From contig OX336398.1 of NCBI GenBank assembly GCA_946902985.2, forward strand, positions 233,202,556 through 233,266,555: a stretch of 64,000 nt of DNA. The letters are read 5' to 3'. Both the position numbers and the translations under genes were made by a program. Below the pieces are notes generated by a model, which made no database searches, was not told the origin of the DNA, and was given only the letters and a program-made list of their open reading frames with translations. Origin of the DNA: Meconema thalassinum (taxonomy: Eukaryota; Arthropoda; Insecta; Orthoptera; Tettigoniidae). Below are positions 12,343 to 25,618 of the stretch, piece after piece (the first letter of the stretch is position 1; each line of letters opens with the position of its first letter).

Positions 12343-13174
12343 TAAGGTGCGTTCAAAAAGTAACGAGCCGGAGGCTGGAATGCGGAAACCGGTGACGACA
12401 TCGGCTAATCGTGGCGTGTGTAACGAGTTGTGGTTCCGACCAGAGCTTGTGAGGTCACAGCCCGTCGCTAGAGGGCACGCGTGCTCGTCACGTGACGATG
12501 CAAAGCGAGCAGCAGCATGCATCAATTGTCCAACCAAGACCAAGACAGTGGGCCATTCGACATGCTTCCTGGTGTGGTTGAAGACTGTGGTTCACCCATT
12601 GGGCACACACTTTCCGCAAGTGCAGTCGTTCCTTCATGATGGTGTGCACACTTCCGACGCTCAATCCAACCACGGCGGCTATGGCGTTCACTGTCACTCG
12701 GCGGTCCTGGGTAATTAATGCATCAACCAGCTGGACGTTGTCATCGGTAATGCAGGGGGGTGCCCCAGACCGGGCATCATCGGCTAACGACACTCGTCCT
12801 TCCCTGAAGCGCTTGTGCCACGCCTTGACCCTTGCAAGGGACATGCAGTGTTCGCCGTACACTTGTGACATTCGGCGATGAATGTCCGTTCCCCCTAATC
12901 CTATCGCTGTCACAAACCGAACAACACCTCTTTGCTCTTCGTTTGATGCCTCCATGTGACTGTTTGCAATGCGACTGGGAGCGTTGGACGATTGATGCAT
13001 GCTGCTACCCGATTTGTATCGTCACGTAACGTGCACGCGTGCCCTCTAGCGACGGGCTGTGACCTTCCACACTCTGGTCGGAACCACACCTCGTTACACA
13101 CGCCACAATTAGCCGATGTCGTCACCGGTTTGCGCATTACAGCCTCCGGCTCGTTACTTTTTGAACGCACCTTA
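12343..13174 (-). mobile_element. Deleted mariner-like element with 192-bp terminal inverted repeats
   Basis: 832 bp, against roughly 1.3 kb for typical complete mariners. Terminal inverted repeats begin taaggtgcgttcaaaaagta and extend 192 bp (12343-12534 and 12983-13174), far longer than the ~30 bp usual in the family. TA is duplicated on both sides. Removing the element and one TA rejoins the LINE reading frame exactly (codons for KRIYNKK), which fixes the boundaries. The central part keeps only the transposase N-terminus; the catalytic domain is gone, so the copy is non-autonomous. Confidence 0.93.
12488..12955 (-). pseudogene. Mariner transposase N-terminal DNA-binding domain remnant
   Basis: From the likely start MEASNEEQRGVVRFV (12955; an upstream in-frame Met at 13000 lies in the inverted repeat) the frame shows the mariner/SETMAR-type paired helix-turn-helix region: IHRRMSQVYGEHCMS, KAWHKRFREGRVSL, then DDARSGAPP and a second helix-turn-helix (VTVNAIAAVVGLSVGSVHTI) up to about residue 125. 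After CAQWVNHSL the frame leaves the family and reads into the left inverted repeat before a stop. The catalytic DD34D domain is absent, so the product could at most bind DNA. Known for the family: this half recognises the terminal repeats. Whether this copy is expressed cannot be judged. Confidence 0.88.
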
Positions 13175-13610
13175 TATAACAAGAAATCACTGTCCCTAAA
13201 TGCCAAGCTTCTGCATTACTGCACCCTAATCCGAACAGAAGCCCCATATGCCGCAGAGTGCCTTACGATGCACAGAAACAATCTTATGGAGAAACTTTAA
13301 ACCAAGGAAAGGAAGACCTTACGTAAAATCAAGAAAAACGGTGATTACTGACGGAGACACGACCATGAACTCTACACACACGTTAACAAAATCACTGAAG
13401 TGGGATTGTGTTCTACGGTCACTTAACAAGATTGAGCCCAATGCGATTGTCAAACAAAATCTTTACTTACTTTCTAGGTAAGAAAACCATGGTAGCGTGG
13501 TTCACAGAGGTAGAAAAGGATTTTAAAGGAGTGGGAACTACATACAACGATATTCAGATGCGTACGCCCCTTAAAATAAAACTAACGGAACACCAGAGTT
13601 TCCAGGACAG

Positions 13611-16600
13611 GCCTAAACTAGCAACAGGCAAGACGTGGAGTGAAGCCAGGAAACAGCAGCATCGAGAAGACTGAGGCGTTACTGGGCGAATGTTAAAGCT
13701 CGAGGAAGTGAGCAGCAGTGATCCATAGCCTAAACTAGCATCAGGCAAGACGTGGAGTGAAGCCAGGAAACAGCAGTATCGAGAACACTGAGGCGTTACT
13801 GGGCGAATGTTAAAGCTCGAGGAAGTGAGCAGCAGTGGTCCATAGCCTAAACTAGCATCAGGCAAGACGTGGAGTGAAGCCAGGAAACAGCAGCATCGAG
13901 AACACTGAGGCGTTACTGGGCGAGTGTTAAAGCTCTAGGAAGAGCAGCAGTGGTCCATAGCCTAAACTAGCATCAGGCAAGACGTGGAGTGAAGCCAGGA
14001 AACAGCAGCATCGAGAACACTGAGGCGTTACTGGGCGAGTGTTAAAGCTCTAGGAAGAGCAGCAGTGGTCCATAGCCTAAACTAGCAACAGGCAAGACGT
14101 GGAGTGAAGCCAGGAAACAGCAGCATCGAGAACACTGAGGCGTTACTGGGCGAGTGTTAAAGCTCTAGGAAGTGAGCAGCAGTGGTCCATAGCCTAAACT
14201 AGCAACAGGCAAGACGTGGAGTGAAGCCAGGAAACAGCAGCATAGAGAACACTGAGGCGTTACTGGGCGAATGTTAAAGCTCTAGGAAGAGAGCAGCAGT
14301 GGTCCATAGCCTAAACTAGCAACAGGCAAGACGTGGAGTGAAGCCAGGAAACAGCAGCATCGAGAACACTGAGGCGTTACTGGGCGAATGTTAAAGCTCT
14401 AGGAAGAGCAGCAGTGATCCATAGCCTAAACTAGCATCAGGCAAGACGTGGAGTGAAGCCAGGAAACAGCAGTATCGAGAACACTGAGGCGTTACTGGGC
14501 GAATGTTAAAGCTCGAGGAAGTGAGCAGCAGTGGTCCATAGCCTAAACTAGCAACAGGCAAGACGTGGAGTGAAGCCAGGAAACAGCAGCATCGAGAGCA
14601 CTGAGGCGTTACTGGGCGAGTGTTAAAGCTCTAGGAAGAGCAGCAGTGGTCCATAGCCTAAACTAGCATCAGGCAAGACGTGGAGTGTAGCCAGGAAACA
14701 GCAGTATCGAGAACACTGAGGCGTTACTGGGCGAGTGTTAAAGCTCTAGGAAGAGCAGCAGTGGTCCATAGCCTAAACTAGCATCAGGCAAGACGTGGAG
14801 TGAAGCCAGGAAACAGCAGCATCGAGAGCACTGAGGCGTTACTGGGCGAATGTTAAAGCTCTAGGAAGAGCAGCAGTGGTCCATAGCCTAAACTAGCAAC
14901 AGGCAAGACGTGGAGTGAAGCCAGGAAACAGCAGCATCGAGAGCACTGAGGCGTTACTGGGCGAGTGTTAAAGCTCTAGGAAGAGCAGCAGTGGTCCATA
15001 GCCTAAACTAGCATCAGGCAAGACGTGGAGTGAAGCCAGGAAACAGCAGTATCGAGAACACTGAGGCGTTACTGGGCGAATGTTAAAGCTCGAGGAAGTG
15101 AGCAGCAGTGGTCCATAGCCTAAACTAGCAACAGGCAAGACGTGGAGTGAAGCCAGGAAACAGCAGTATCGAGAACACTGAGGCGTTACTGGGCGAATGT
15201 TAAAGCTCGAGGAAGTGAGCAGCAGTGGTCCATAGCCTAAACTAGCATCAGGCAAGACGTGGAGTGAAGCCAGGAAACAGCAGCATCGAGAGCACTGAGG
15301 CGTTACTGGGCGAATGTTAAAGCTCTAGGAAGAGCAGCAGTGGTCCATAGCCTAAACTAGCAACAGGCAAGACGTGGAGTGAAGCCAGGAAACAGCAGTA
15401 TCGAGAACACTGAGGCGTTACTGGGCGAGTGTTAAAGCTCGAGGAAGTGAGCAGCAGTGGTCCATAGCCTAAACTAGCATCAGGCAAGACGTGGAGTGAA
15501 GCCAGGAAACAGCAGCATCGAGAGCACTGAGGCGTTACTGGGCGAATGTTAAAGCTCTAGGAAGAGAGCAGCAGTGGTCCATAGCCTAAACTAGCAACAG
15601 GCAAGACGTGGAGTGAAGCCAGGAAACAGCAGCATCGAGAACACTGAGGCGTTACTGGGCGAATGTTAAAGCTCTAGGAAGAGCAGCAGTGATCCATAGC
15701 CTAAACTAGCATCAGGCAAGACGTGGAGTGAAGCCAGGAAACAGCAGTATCGAGAACACTGAGGCGTTACTGGGCGAATGTTAAAGCTCGAGGAAGTGAG
15801 CAGCAGTGGTCCATAGCCTAAACTAGCAACAGGCAAGACGTGGAGTGAAGCCAGGAAACAGCAGCATCGAGAGCACTGAGGCGTTACTGGGCGAGTGTTA
15901 AAGCTCTAGGAAGAGCAGCAGTGGTCCATAGCCTAAACTAGCATCAGGCAAGACGTGGAGTGTAGCCAGGAAACAGCAGTATCGAGAACACTGAGGCGTT
16001 ACTGGGCGAGTGTTAAAGCTCTAGGCAGAGCAGCAGTGGTCCATAGCCTAAACTAGCATCAGGCAAGACGTGGAGTGAAGCCAGGAAACAGCAGCATCGA
16101 GAGCACTGAGGCGTTACTGGGCGAATGTTAAAGCTCTAGGAAGAGCAGCAGTGGTCCATAGCCTAAACTAGCAACAGGCAAGACGTGGAGTGAAGCCAGG
16201 AAACAGCAGCATCGAGAGCACTGAGGCGTTACTGGGCGAGTGTTAAAGCTCTAGGAAGAGCAGCAGTGGTCCATAGCCTAAACTAGCATCAGGCAAGACG
16301 TGGAGTGAAGCCAGGAAACAGCAGTATCGAGAACACTGAGGCGTTACTGGGCGAATGTTAAAGCTCGAGGAAGTGAGCAGCAGTGGTCCATAGCCTAAAC
16401 TAGCAACAGGCAAGACGTGGAGTGAAGCCAGGAAACAGCAGTATCGAGAACACTGAGGCGTTACTGGGCGAGTGTTAAAGCTCGAGGAAGTGAGCAGCAG
16501 TGGTCCATAGCCTAAACTAGCATCAGGCAAGACGTGGAGTGAAGCCAGGAAACAGCAGCATCGAGAGCACTGAGGCGTTACTGGGCGAATGTTAAAGCTC

Positions 16601-19600
16601 TAGGAAGAGAGCAGCAGTGGTCCATAGCCTAAACTAGCAACAGGCAAGACGTGGAGTGAAGCCAGGAAACAGCAGCATCGAGAACACTGAGGCGTTACTG
16701 GGCGAATGTTAAAGCTCTAGGAAGAGCAGCAGTGATCCATAGCCTAAACTAGCATCAGGCAAGACGTGGAGTGAAGCCAGGAAACAGCAGTATCGAGAAC
16801 ACTGAGGCGTTACTGGGCGAATGTTAAAGCTCGAGGAAGTGAGCAGCAGTGGTCCATAGCCTAAACTAGCAACAGGCAAGACGTGGAGTGAAGCCAGGAA
16901 ACAGCAGCATCGAGAGCACTGAGGCGTTACTGGGCGAGTGTTAAAGCTCTAGGAAGAGCAGCAGTGGTCCATAGCCTAAACTAGCATCAGGCAAGACGTG
17001 GAGTGTAGCCAGGAAACAGCAGTATCGAGAACACTGAGGCGTTACTGGGCGAGTGTTAAAGCTCTAGGCAGAGCAGCAGTGGTCCATAGCCTAAACTAGC
17101 ATCAGGCAAGACGTGGAGTGAAGCCAGGAAACAGCAGCATCGAGAGCACTGAGGCGTTACTGGGCGAATGTTAAAGCTCTAGGAAGAGCAGCAGTGGTCC
17201 ATAGCCTAAACTAGCAACAGGCAAGACGTGGAGTGAAGCCAGGAAACAGCAGCATCGAGAGCACTGAGGCGTTACTGGGCGAGTGTTAAAGCTCTAGGAA
17301 GAGCAGCAGTGGTCCATAGCCTAAACTAGCATCAGGCAAGACGTGGAGTGAAGCCAGGAAACAGCAGTATCGAGAACACTGAGGCGTTACTGGGCGAATG
17401 TTAAAGCTCGAGGAAGTGAGCAGCAGTGGTCCATAGCCTAAACTAGCAACAGGCAAGACGTGGAGTGAAGCCAGGAAACAGCAGTATCGAGAACACTGAG
17501 GCGTTACTGGGCGAATGTTAAAGCTCGAGGAAGTGAGCAGCAGTGGTCCATAGCCTAAACTAGCATCAGGCAAGACGTGGAGTGAAGCCAGGAAACAGCA
17601 GTATCGAGAACACTGAGGCGTTACTGGGCGAGTGTTAAAGCTCTAGGAAGAGAGCAGCAGTGGTCCATAGCCTAAACTAGCATCAGGCAAGACGTGGAGT
17701 GAAGCCAGGAAACAGCAGTATCGAGAACACTGAGGCGTTACTGGGCGAATGGTAAAGCTCTAGGAAGAGCAGCAGTGGTCCATAGCCTAAACTAGCAACA
17801 GGCAAGACGTGGAGTGAAGCCAGGAAACAGCAGCATCGAGAACACTGAGGCGTTACTGGAAGAATGTTAAAGCTCTAGGAAGAGCAGCAGTGATCCATAG
17901 CCTAAACTAGCATCAGGCAAGACGTGGAGTGAAGCCAGGAAACAGCAGTATCGAGAACACTGAGGCGTTACTGGGCGAATGTTAAAGCTCGAGGAAGTGA
18001 GCAGCAGTGGTCCATAGCCTAAACTAGCATCAGGCTAGACGTGGAGTGAAGCCAGGAAACAGCAGCATCGAGAACACTGAGGCGTTACTGGGCGAATGTT
18101 AAAGCTCGAGGAAGTGAGCAGCAGTGGTCCATAGCCTAAACTAGCAACAGGCTAGACGTGGAGTGAAGCCAGGAAACAGCAGCATAGAGAACACTGAGGC
18201 GTTACTGGGCGAGTGTTAAAGCTCTAGGAAGAGCAGCAGTGGTCCATAGCCTAAACTAGCAACAGGCAAGACGTGGAGTGAAGCCAGGAAACAGCAGCAT
18301 CGAGAACACTGAGGCGTTACTGGGCGAGTGTTAAAGCTCAAGGAAGAGCAGCAGTGGTCCATAGCCTAAACTAGCAACAGGCAAGACGTGGAGTGAAGCC
18401 AGGAAACAGCAGCATCGAGAACACTGAGGCGTTACTGGGCGAGTGTTAAAGCTCTAGGAAGAGCAGCAGTGGTCCATAGCCTAAACTAGCAACAGGCAAG
18501 ACGTGGAGTGAAGCCAGGAAACAGCAGCATCGAGAACACTGAGGCGTTACTGGGCGAGTGTTAAAGCTCTAGGAAGAGCAGCAGTGGTCCATAGCCTAAA
18601 CTAGCAACAGGCAAGACGTGGAGTGAAGCCAGGAAACAGCAGTATCGAGAACACTGAGGCGTTACTGGGCGAATGTTAAAGCTCTAGGAAGAGCAGCAGT
18701 GGTCCATAGCCTAAACTAGCAACAGGCAAGACGTGGAGTGAAGCCAGGAAACAGCAGCATCGAGAACACTGAGGCGTTACTGGGCGAGTGTTAAAGCTCT
18801 AGGAAGAGCAGCAGTGGTCCATAGCCTAAACTAGCAACAGGCTAGACGTGGAGTGAAGCCAGGAAACAGCAGCATCGAGAACACTGAGGCGTTACTGGGC
18901 GAGTGTTAAAGCTCTAGGAAGAGCAGCAGTGGTCCATAGCCTAAACTAGCATCAGGCAAGACGTGGAGTGAAGCCAGGAAACAGCAGCATCGAGAACACT
19001 GAGGCGTTACTGGGCGAGTGTTAAAGCTCTAGGAAGAGCAGCAGTGGTCCATAGCCTAAACTAGCAACAGGCAAGACGTGGAGTGAAGCCAGGAAACAGC
19101 AGTATCGAGAACACTGAGGCGTTACTGGGCGAATGTTAAAGCTCTAGGAAGAGCAGCAGTGGTCCATAGCCTAAACTAGCAACAGGCTAGACGTGGAGTG
19201 AAGCCAGGAAACAGCAGCATCGAGAACACTGAGGCGTTACTGGGCGAGTGTTAAAGCTCTAGGAAGAGCAGCAGTGGTCCATAGCCTAAACTAGCAACAG
19301 GCAAGACGTGGAGTGAAGCCAGGAAACAGCAGTATCGAGAACATTGAGGCGTTACTGGGCGAGTGTTAAAGCTCTAGGAAGAGCAGCAGTGGTCCATAGC
19401 CTAAACTAGCATCAGGCAAGACGTGGAGTGAAGCCAGGAAACAGCAGCATCGAGAACACTGAGGCGTTACTGGGCGAGTGTTAAAGCTCTAGGAAGAGCA
19501 GCAGTGGTCCATAGCCTAAACTAGCATCAGGCAAGACGTGGAGTGAAGCCAGGAAACAGCAGCATCGAGAACACTGAGGCGTTACTGGGCGAGTGTTAAA

Positions 19601-22600
19601 GCTCTAGGAAGAGCAGCAGTGGTCCATAAACTAGCATCAGGCAAGACGTGGAGTGTAGCCAGGAAACAGCAGTATCGAGAACACTGAGGCGTTACTGGGC
19701 GAGTGTTAAAGCTCTAGGAAGAGCAGCAGTGGTCCATAGCCTAAACTAGCATCAGGCAAGACGTGGAGTGAAGCCAGGAAACAGCAGCATCGAGAACACT
19801 GAGGCGTTACTGGGCGAGTGTTAAAGCTCTAGGAAGAGCAGCAGTGGTCCATAGCCTAAACTAGCATCAGGCAAGACGTGGAGTGAAGCCAGGAAACAGC
19901 AGCATCGAGAACACTGAGGCGTTACTGGGCGAGTGTTAAAGCTCTAGGAAGAGCAGCAGTGGTCCATAGCCTAAACTAGCAACAGGCAAGACGTGGAGTG
20001 AAGCCAGGAAACAGCAGCATCGAGAACACTGAGGCGTTACTGGGCGAGTGTTAAAGCTCTAGGAAGTGAGCAGCAGTGGTCCATAGCCTAAACTAGCAAC
20101 AGGCAAGACGTGGAGTGAAGCCAGGAAACAGCAGCATCGAGAACACTGAGGCGTTACTGGGCGAATGTTAAAGCTCTAGGAAGAGCAGCAGTGATCCATA
20201 GCCTAAACTAGCATCAGGCAAGACGTGGAGTGAAGCCAGGAAACAGCAGTATCGAGAACACTGAGGCGTTACTGGGCGAATGTTAAAGCTCGAGGAAGTG
20301 AGCAGCAGTGGTCCATAGCCTAAACTAGCATCAGGCAAGACGTGGAGTGAAGCCAGGAAACAGCAGTATCGAGAACACTGAGGCGTTACTGGGCGAGTGT
20401 TAAAGCTCGAGGAAGTGAGCAGCAGTGGTCCATAGCCTAAACTAGCATCAGGCAAGACGTGGAGTGAAGCCAGGAAACAGCAGTATCGAGAACACTGAGG
20501 CGTTACTGGGCGAATGTTAAAGCTCGAGGAAGTGAGCAGCAGTGGTCCATAGCCTAAACTAGCATCAGGCAAGACGTGGAGTGAAGCCAGGAAACAGCAG
20601 CATCGAGAACACTGAGGCGTTACTGGGCGAGTGTTAAAGCTCTAGGAAGAGCAGCAGTGGTCCATAGCCTAAACTAGCAACAGGCAAGACGTGGAGTGAA
20701 GCCAGGAAACAGCAGCATCGAGAACACTGAGGCGTTACTGGGCGAGTGTTAAAGCTCTAGGAAGAGCAGCAGTGGTCCATAGCCTAAACTAGCAACAGGC
20801 AAGACGTGGAGTGAAGCCAGGAAACAGCAGCATCGAGAACACTGAGGCGTTACTGGGCGAGTGTTAAAGCTCTAGGAAGAGCAGCAGTGGTCCATAGCCT
20901 AAACTAGCAACAGGCAAGACGTGGAGTGAAGCCAGGAAACAGCAGCATCGAGAACACTGAGGCGTTACTGGGCGAGTGTTAAAGCTCTAGGAAGAGCAGC
21001 AGTGATCCATAGCCTAAACTAGCATCAGGCAAGACGTGGAGTGAAGCCAGGAAACAGCAGCATCGAGAACACTGAGGCGTTACTGGGCGAGTGTTAAAGC
21101 TCTAGGAAGAGCAGCAGTGATCCATAGCCTAAACTAGCATCAGGCAAGACGTGGAGTGAAGCCAGGAAACAGCAGTATCGAGAACACTGAGGCGTTACTT
21201 GGCGAGTGTTAAAGCTCTAGGAAGAGCAGCAGTGGTCCATAGCCTAAACTAGCAACAGGCAAGACGTGGAGTGAAGCCAGGAAACAGCAGTATCGAGAAC
21301 ACTGAGGCGTTACTGGGCGAATGTTAAAGCTCTAGGAAGAGCAGCAGTGGTCCATAGCCTAAACTAGCATCAGGCAAGACGTGGAGTGAAGCCAGGAAAC
21401 AGCAGTATCGAGAACACTGAGGCGTTACTGGGCGAATGTTAAAGCTCGAGGAAGTGAGCAGCAGTGGTCCATAGCCTAAACTAGCATCAGGCAAGACGTG
21501 GAGTGAAGCCAGGAAACAGCAGTATCGAGAACACTGAGGCGTTACTGGGCGAATGTTAAAGCTCTAGGAAGAGCAGCAGTGGTCCATAGCCTAAACTAGC
21601 AACAGGCAAGACGTGGAGTGAAGCCAGGAAACAGCAGCATCGAGAACACTGAGGCGTTACTGGGCGAGTGTTAAAGCTCTAGGAAGAGCAGCAGTGGTCC
21701 ATAGCCTAAACTAGCATCAGGCAAGACGTGGAGTGAAGCCAGGAAACAGCAGCATCGAGAACACTGAGGCGTTACTGGGCGAGTGTTAAAGCTCTAGGAA
21801 GAGCAGCAGTGGTCCATAGCCTAAACTAGCAACAGGCAAGACGTGGAGTGAAGCCAGGAAACAGCAGCATCGAGAACACTGAGGCGTTACAGGGCGAGTG
21901 TTAAAGCTCTAGGAAGAGCAGCAGTGGTCCATAGCCTAAACTAGCAACAGGCAAGACGTGGAGTGAAGCCAGGAAACAGCAGCATCGAGAACACTGAGGC
22001 GTTACTGGGCGAGTGTTAAAGCTCTAGGAAGAGCAGCAGTGGTCCATAGCCTAAACTAGCAACAGGCAAGACGTGGAGTGAAGCCAGGAAACAGCAGCAT
22101 CGAGAACACTGAGGCGTTACTGGGCGAGTGTTAAAGCTCTAGGAAGAGCAGCAGTGGTCCATAGCCTAAACTAGCAACAGGCAAGACGTGGAGTGAAGCC
22201 AGGAAACAGCAGCATCGAGAACACTGAGGCGTTACTGGGCGAGTGTTAAAGCTCTAGGAAGAGCAGCAGTGATCCATAGCCTAAACTAGCATCAGGCAAG
22301 ACGTGGAGTGAAGCCAGGAAACAGCAGCATCGAGAACACTGAGGCGTTACTGGGCGAGTGTTAAAGCTCTAGGAAGAGCAGCAGTGATCCTTAGCCTAAA
22401 CTAGCATCAGGCAAGACGTGGAGTGAAGCCAGGAAACAGCAGTTTCGAGAACACTGAGGCGTTACTGGGCGAGTGTTAAAGCTCTAGGAAGAGCAGCAGT
22501 GGTCCATAGCCTAAACTAGCAACAGGCAAGACGTGGAGTGAAGCCAGGAAACAGCAGTATCGAGAACACTGAGGCGTTACTGGGCGAATGTTAAAGCTCT

Positions 22601-25600
22601 AGGAAGAGCAGCAGTGGTCCATAGCCTAAACTAGCATCAGGCAAGACGTGGAGTGAAGCCAGGAAACAGCAGTATCGAGAACACTGAGGCGTTACTGGGC
22701 GAATGTTAAAGCTCGAGGAAGTGAGCAGCAGTGGTCCATAGCCTAAACTAGCATCAGGCAAGACGTGGAGTGAAGCCAGGAAACAGCAGTATCGAGAACA
22801 CTGAGGCGTTACTGGGCGAATGTTAAAGCTCTAGGAAGAGCAGCAGTGGTCCATAGCCTAAACTAGCAACAGGCAAGACGTGGAGTGAAGCCAGGAAACA
22901 GCAGCATCGAGAACACTGAGGCGTTACTGGGCGAGTGTTAAAGCTCTAGGAAGAGCAGCAGTGGTCCATAGCCTAAACTAGCATCAGGCAAGACGTGGAG
23001 TGAAGCCAGGAAACAGCAGCATCGAGAACACTGAGGCGTTACTGGGCGAGTGTTAAAGCTCTAGGAAGAGCAGCAGTGGTCCATAGCCTAAACTAGCAAC
23101 AGGCAAGACGTGGAGTGAAGCCAGGAAACAGCAGCATCGAGAACACTGAGGCGTTACAGGGCGAGTGTTAAAGCTCTAGGAAGAGCAGCAGTGGTCCATA
23201 GCCTAAACTAGCAACAGGCAAGACGTGGAGTGAAGCCAGGAAACAGCAGTATCGAGAACACTGAGGCGTTACTGGGCGAATGTTAAAGCTCTAGGAAGAG
23301 CAGCAGTGGTCCATAGCCTAAACTAGCAACAGGCAAGACGTGGAGTGAAGCCAGGAAACAGCAGCATCGAGAACACTGAGGCGTTACTGGGCGAATGTTA
23401 AAGCTCTAGGAAGAGCAGCAGTGGTCCATAGCCTAAACTAGCATCAGGCAAGACGTGGAGTGAAGCCAGGAAACAGCTGCATCGAGAAGACTGAGGCTTT
23501 ACTGGGCCAATGTTAAAGCTCTAGGAAGAGCAGCAGTGGTCCATAGCCTAAACTAGCAACAGGCAAGACGTGGAGTGAAGCCAGGGAACAGCAGCATCGA
23601 GAACACTGAGGCGTTACTGGGCGAATGTTAAAGCTCTAGGAAGAGCAGCAGTGGTCCATAGCCTAAACTAGCATCAGGCAAGACGTGGAGTGAAGCCAGG
23701 AAACAGCAGCATCGAGAAGACTGAGGCTTTACTGGGCCAATGTTAAAGCTCTAGGAAGAGCAGCAGTGGTCCATAGCCTAAACTAGCAACAGGCAAGACG
23801 TGGAGTGAAGCCAGGAAACAGCAGCATCGAGAACACTGAGGCGTTACTGGAAGAATGTTAAAGCTCGAGGTAGAGAGCAGCAGTGATCCATAGCCTAAAC
23901 TAGCATCAGGCAAGACGTGGAGTGAAGCCAGGAAACAGCAGCATCGAGAGCACTGAGGCGTTACTGGGCGAATGTTAAAGCTCTAGGAAGAGCAGCAGTG
24001 GTCCATAGCCTAAACTATCAACAGGCAAGACGTGGAGTGAAGCCAGGAAACAGCAGCATCGAGAACACTGAGGCGTTACTGGGCGAATGTTAAAGCTCTA
24101 GGAAGAGCAGCAGTGGTCCATAGCCTAAACTAGCATCAGGCAAGACGTGGAGTGAAGCCAGGAAACAGCAGCATCGAGAAGACTGAGGCTTTACTGGGCC
24201 AATGTTAAAGCTCTAGGAAGAGCAGCAGTGGTCCATAGCCTAAACTAGCAACAGGCAAGACGTGGAGTGAAGCCAGGAAACAGCAGCATCGAGAACACTG
24301 AGGCGTTACTGGGCGAGTGTTAAAGCTCTAGGAAGAGCAGCAGTGGTCCATAGCCTAAACTAGCAACAGGCAAGACGTGGAGTGAAGCCAGGAAACAGCA
24401 GCATCGAGAACACTGAGGCGTTACTGGGCGAATGTTAAAGCTCTAGGAAGAGAGCAGCAGTGATCCATAGCCTAAACTAGCAACAGGCAAGACGTGGAGT
24501 GAAGCCAGGAAACAGCAGCATCGAGAACACTGAGGCGTTACTGGGCGAGTGTTAAAGCTCTAGGAAGAGCAGCAGTGGTCCATAGCCTAAACTAGCAACA
24601 GGCAAGACGTGGAGTGAAGCCAGGAAACAGCAGCATCGAGAACACTGAGGCGTTACTGGGCGAGTGTTAAAGCTCTAGGAAGAGCAGCAGTGGTCCATAG
24701 CCTAAACTAGCAACAGGCCAGACGTGGAGTGAAGCCAGGAAACAGCAGCATCGAGAACACTGAGGCTTTACTGGGTGAATGTTAAAGCTCTAGGAAGAGC
24801 AGCAGTGGTCCATAGCCTAAACTAGCAACAGGCAAGACGTGGAGTGAAGCCAGGAAACAGCAGCATCGAGAGCACTGAGGCGTTACTGGGCGAATGTTAA
24901 AGCTCAAGGAAGAGCAGCAGTGGTCCATAGCCTAAACTAGCAACAGGCAAGACGTGGAGTGAAGCCAGGAAACAGCAGCATCGAGAACACTGAGGCGTTA
25001 CTGGGCGAGTGTTATAGCTCGAGGTAGAGCAGCAGTGGTCCATAGCCTTAACTAGCATCATGCAAGACGTGGAGTGAAGCCAGGAAACAGCAGCATCGAG
25101 AAGACTGAGGCTTTACTGGGCCAATGTTAAAGCTCTAGGAAGAGCAGCAGTGGTCCATAGCCTAAACTAGCAACAGGCAAGACGAGGAGTGAAGCCAGGA
25201 AACAGCAGCATCGAGAACACTGAGGCTTTATTGGGTGAATGTTAAAGCTCAAGGAAGAGCAGCAGTGGTCCATCGCCTAAACTAGCAACAGGCAAGACGT
25301 GGAGTGAAGCCAGGAAACAGCAGCATCGAGAACACTGAGGCGTTACTGGGCGAGTGTTATAGCTCGAGGTAGAGCAGCAGTGGTCCATGGCCTAAACTAG
25401 CAACAGGCAAGACGTGGAGTGAAGCCAGGAAACAGCAGCATCGAGAACACTGAGGCTTTACTGGGCCAATGTTAAAGCTCTAGGAAGAGCAGCAGTGGTC
25501 CATAGCCTAAACTAGCAACAGGCAAGACGTGGAGTGAAGCCAGGAAACAGCAGCATCGAGAGCACTGAGGCGTTACTGGGCGAATGTTAAAGCTCTAGGA

Positions 25601-25618
25601 AGAGTGGCAGTGGTCCAT
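13611..25618 (+). repeat. 115/117-bp satellite derived from a LINE 3' coding end (about 104 copies)
   Basis: Head-to-tail monomers starting gcctaaactagcaacaggca and ending agcagcagtggtccata. Length is 115 bp (ctctaggaagagcagc form) or 117 bp (cgaggaagtgagcagc and aagagagcagc forms). The first monomer is the uninterrupted continuation of the LINE fragment at 13175-13610. Read with one frameshift it encodes TWSEARKQQHRE then RRYWANVKARG, matching MWAEEHKEAHRRR and REYWANMWARG in the LINE copy at 37880-37960. After the last monomer (25618) sequence continues as the LINE 3' tail. Terminal monomers are the most diverged. Minus-strand frames of 95-134 codons exist only where 117-bp units cluster and are not genes. 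Confidence 0.95.
14968..17573. repeat. Higher-order repeats inside the 115/117-bp array
   Basis: The pattern of monomer variants recurs as blocks. Equivalent landmarks lie at 14968, 16243 and 17286 (offsets 1,275 and 1,043 bp, about 11 and 9 monomers). Later, the rare gcgttacaggg variant at 21884 and 23151 marks a 1,267-bp, 11-monomer block. A variant with gaggctttactgggccaatg recurs at about 23490, 23720, 24180 and 25105. Confidence 0.85.

Larger units (their letters stand above)
12225..13610 (+). pseudogene. RTE-like LINE 3' fragment, split by a mariner-like element
   Basis: Decayed C-terminal part of a non-LTR retrotransposon ORF2. A small upstream piece near 12240-12300 reads like the C-terminal MKRFW motif of related copies. 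The main piece reads AYQLTKRI up to the mariner insertion and resumes at 13175 with YNKKSLSLNAKLLHYCT. It continues through FYGHLTRLSPMRLSNKIF (about 13408-13470) and TWSEARKQQHRE (about 13634), matching the copies at 27397-28165 and 37320-37980. Several frameshifts and stops. Its 3' end does not stop normally: it runs straight into the 115/117-bp satellite. Confidence 0.85.

Noticed and set aside
12347..13300. Plus-strand frames across the mariner-like element (for example 12347-12718 and 12956-13300)
   Set aside because: Antisense shadows of the transposase and inverted repeats.
13554..20572. Minus-strand frames of 95-134 codons (MPDASLGYGP type) in the second satellite
   Set aside because: They occur only where 117-bp monomers are adjacent, run opposite to the LINE coding sense, and end at every 115-bp unit.
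13611..25618. CRISPR-like array
   Set aside because: Monomers are contiguous repeats with no unique spacers and no cas genes; the flanks are LINE sequence.
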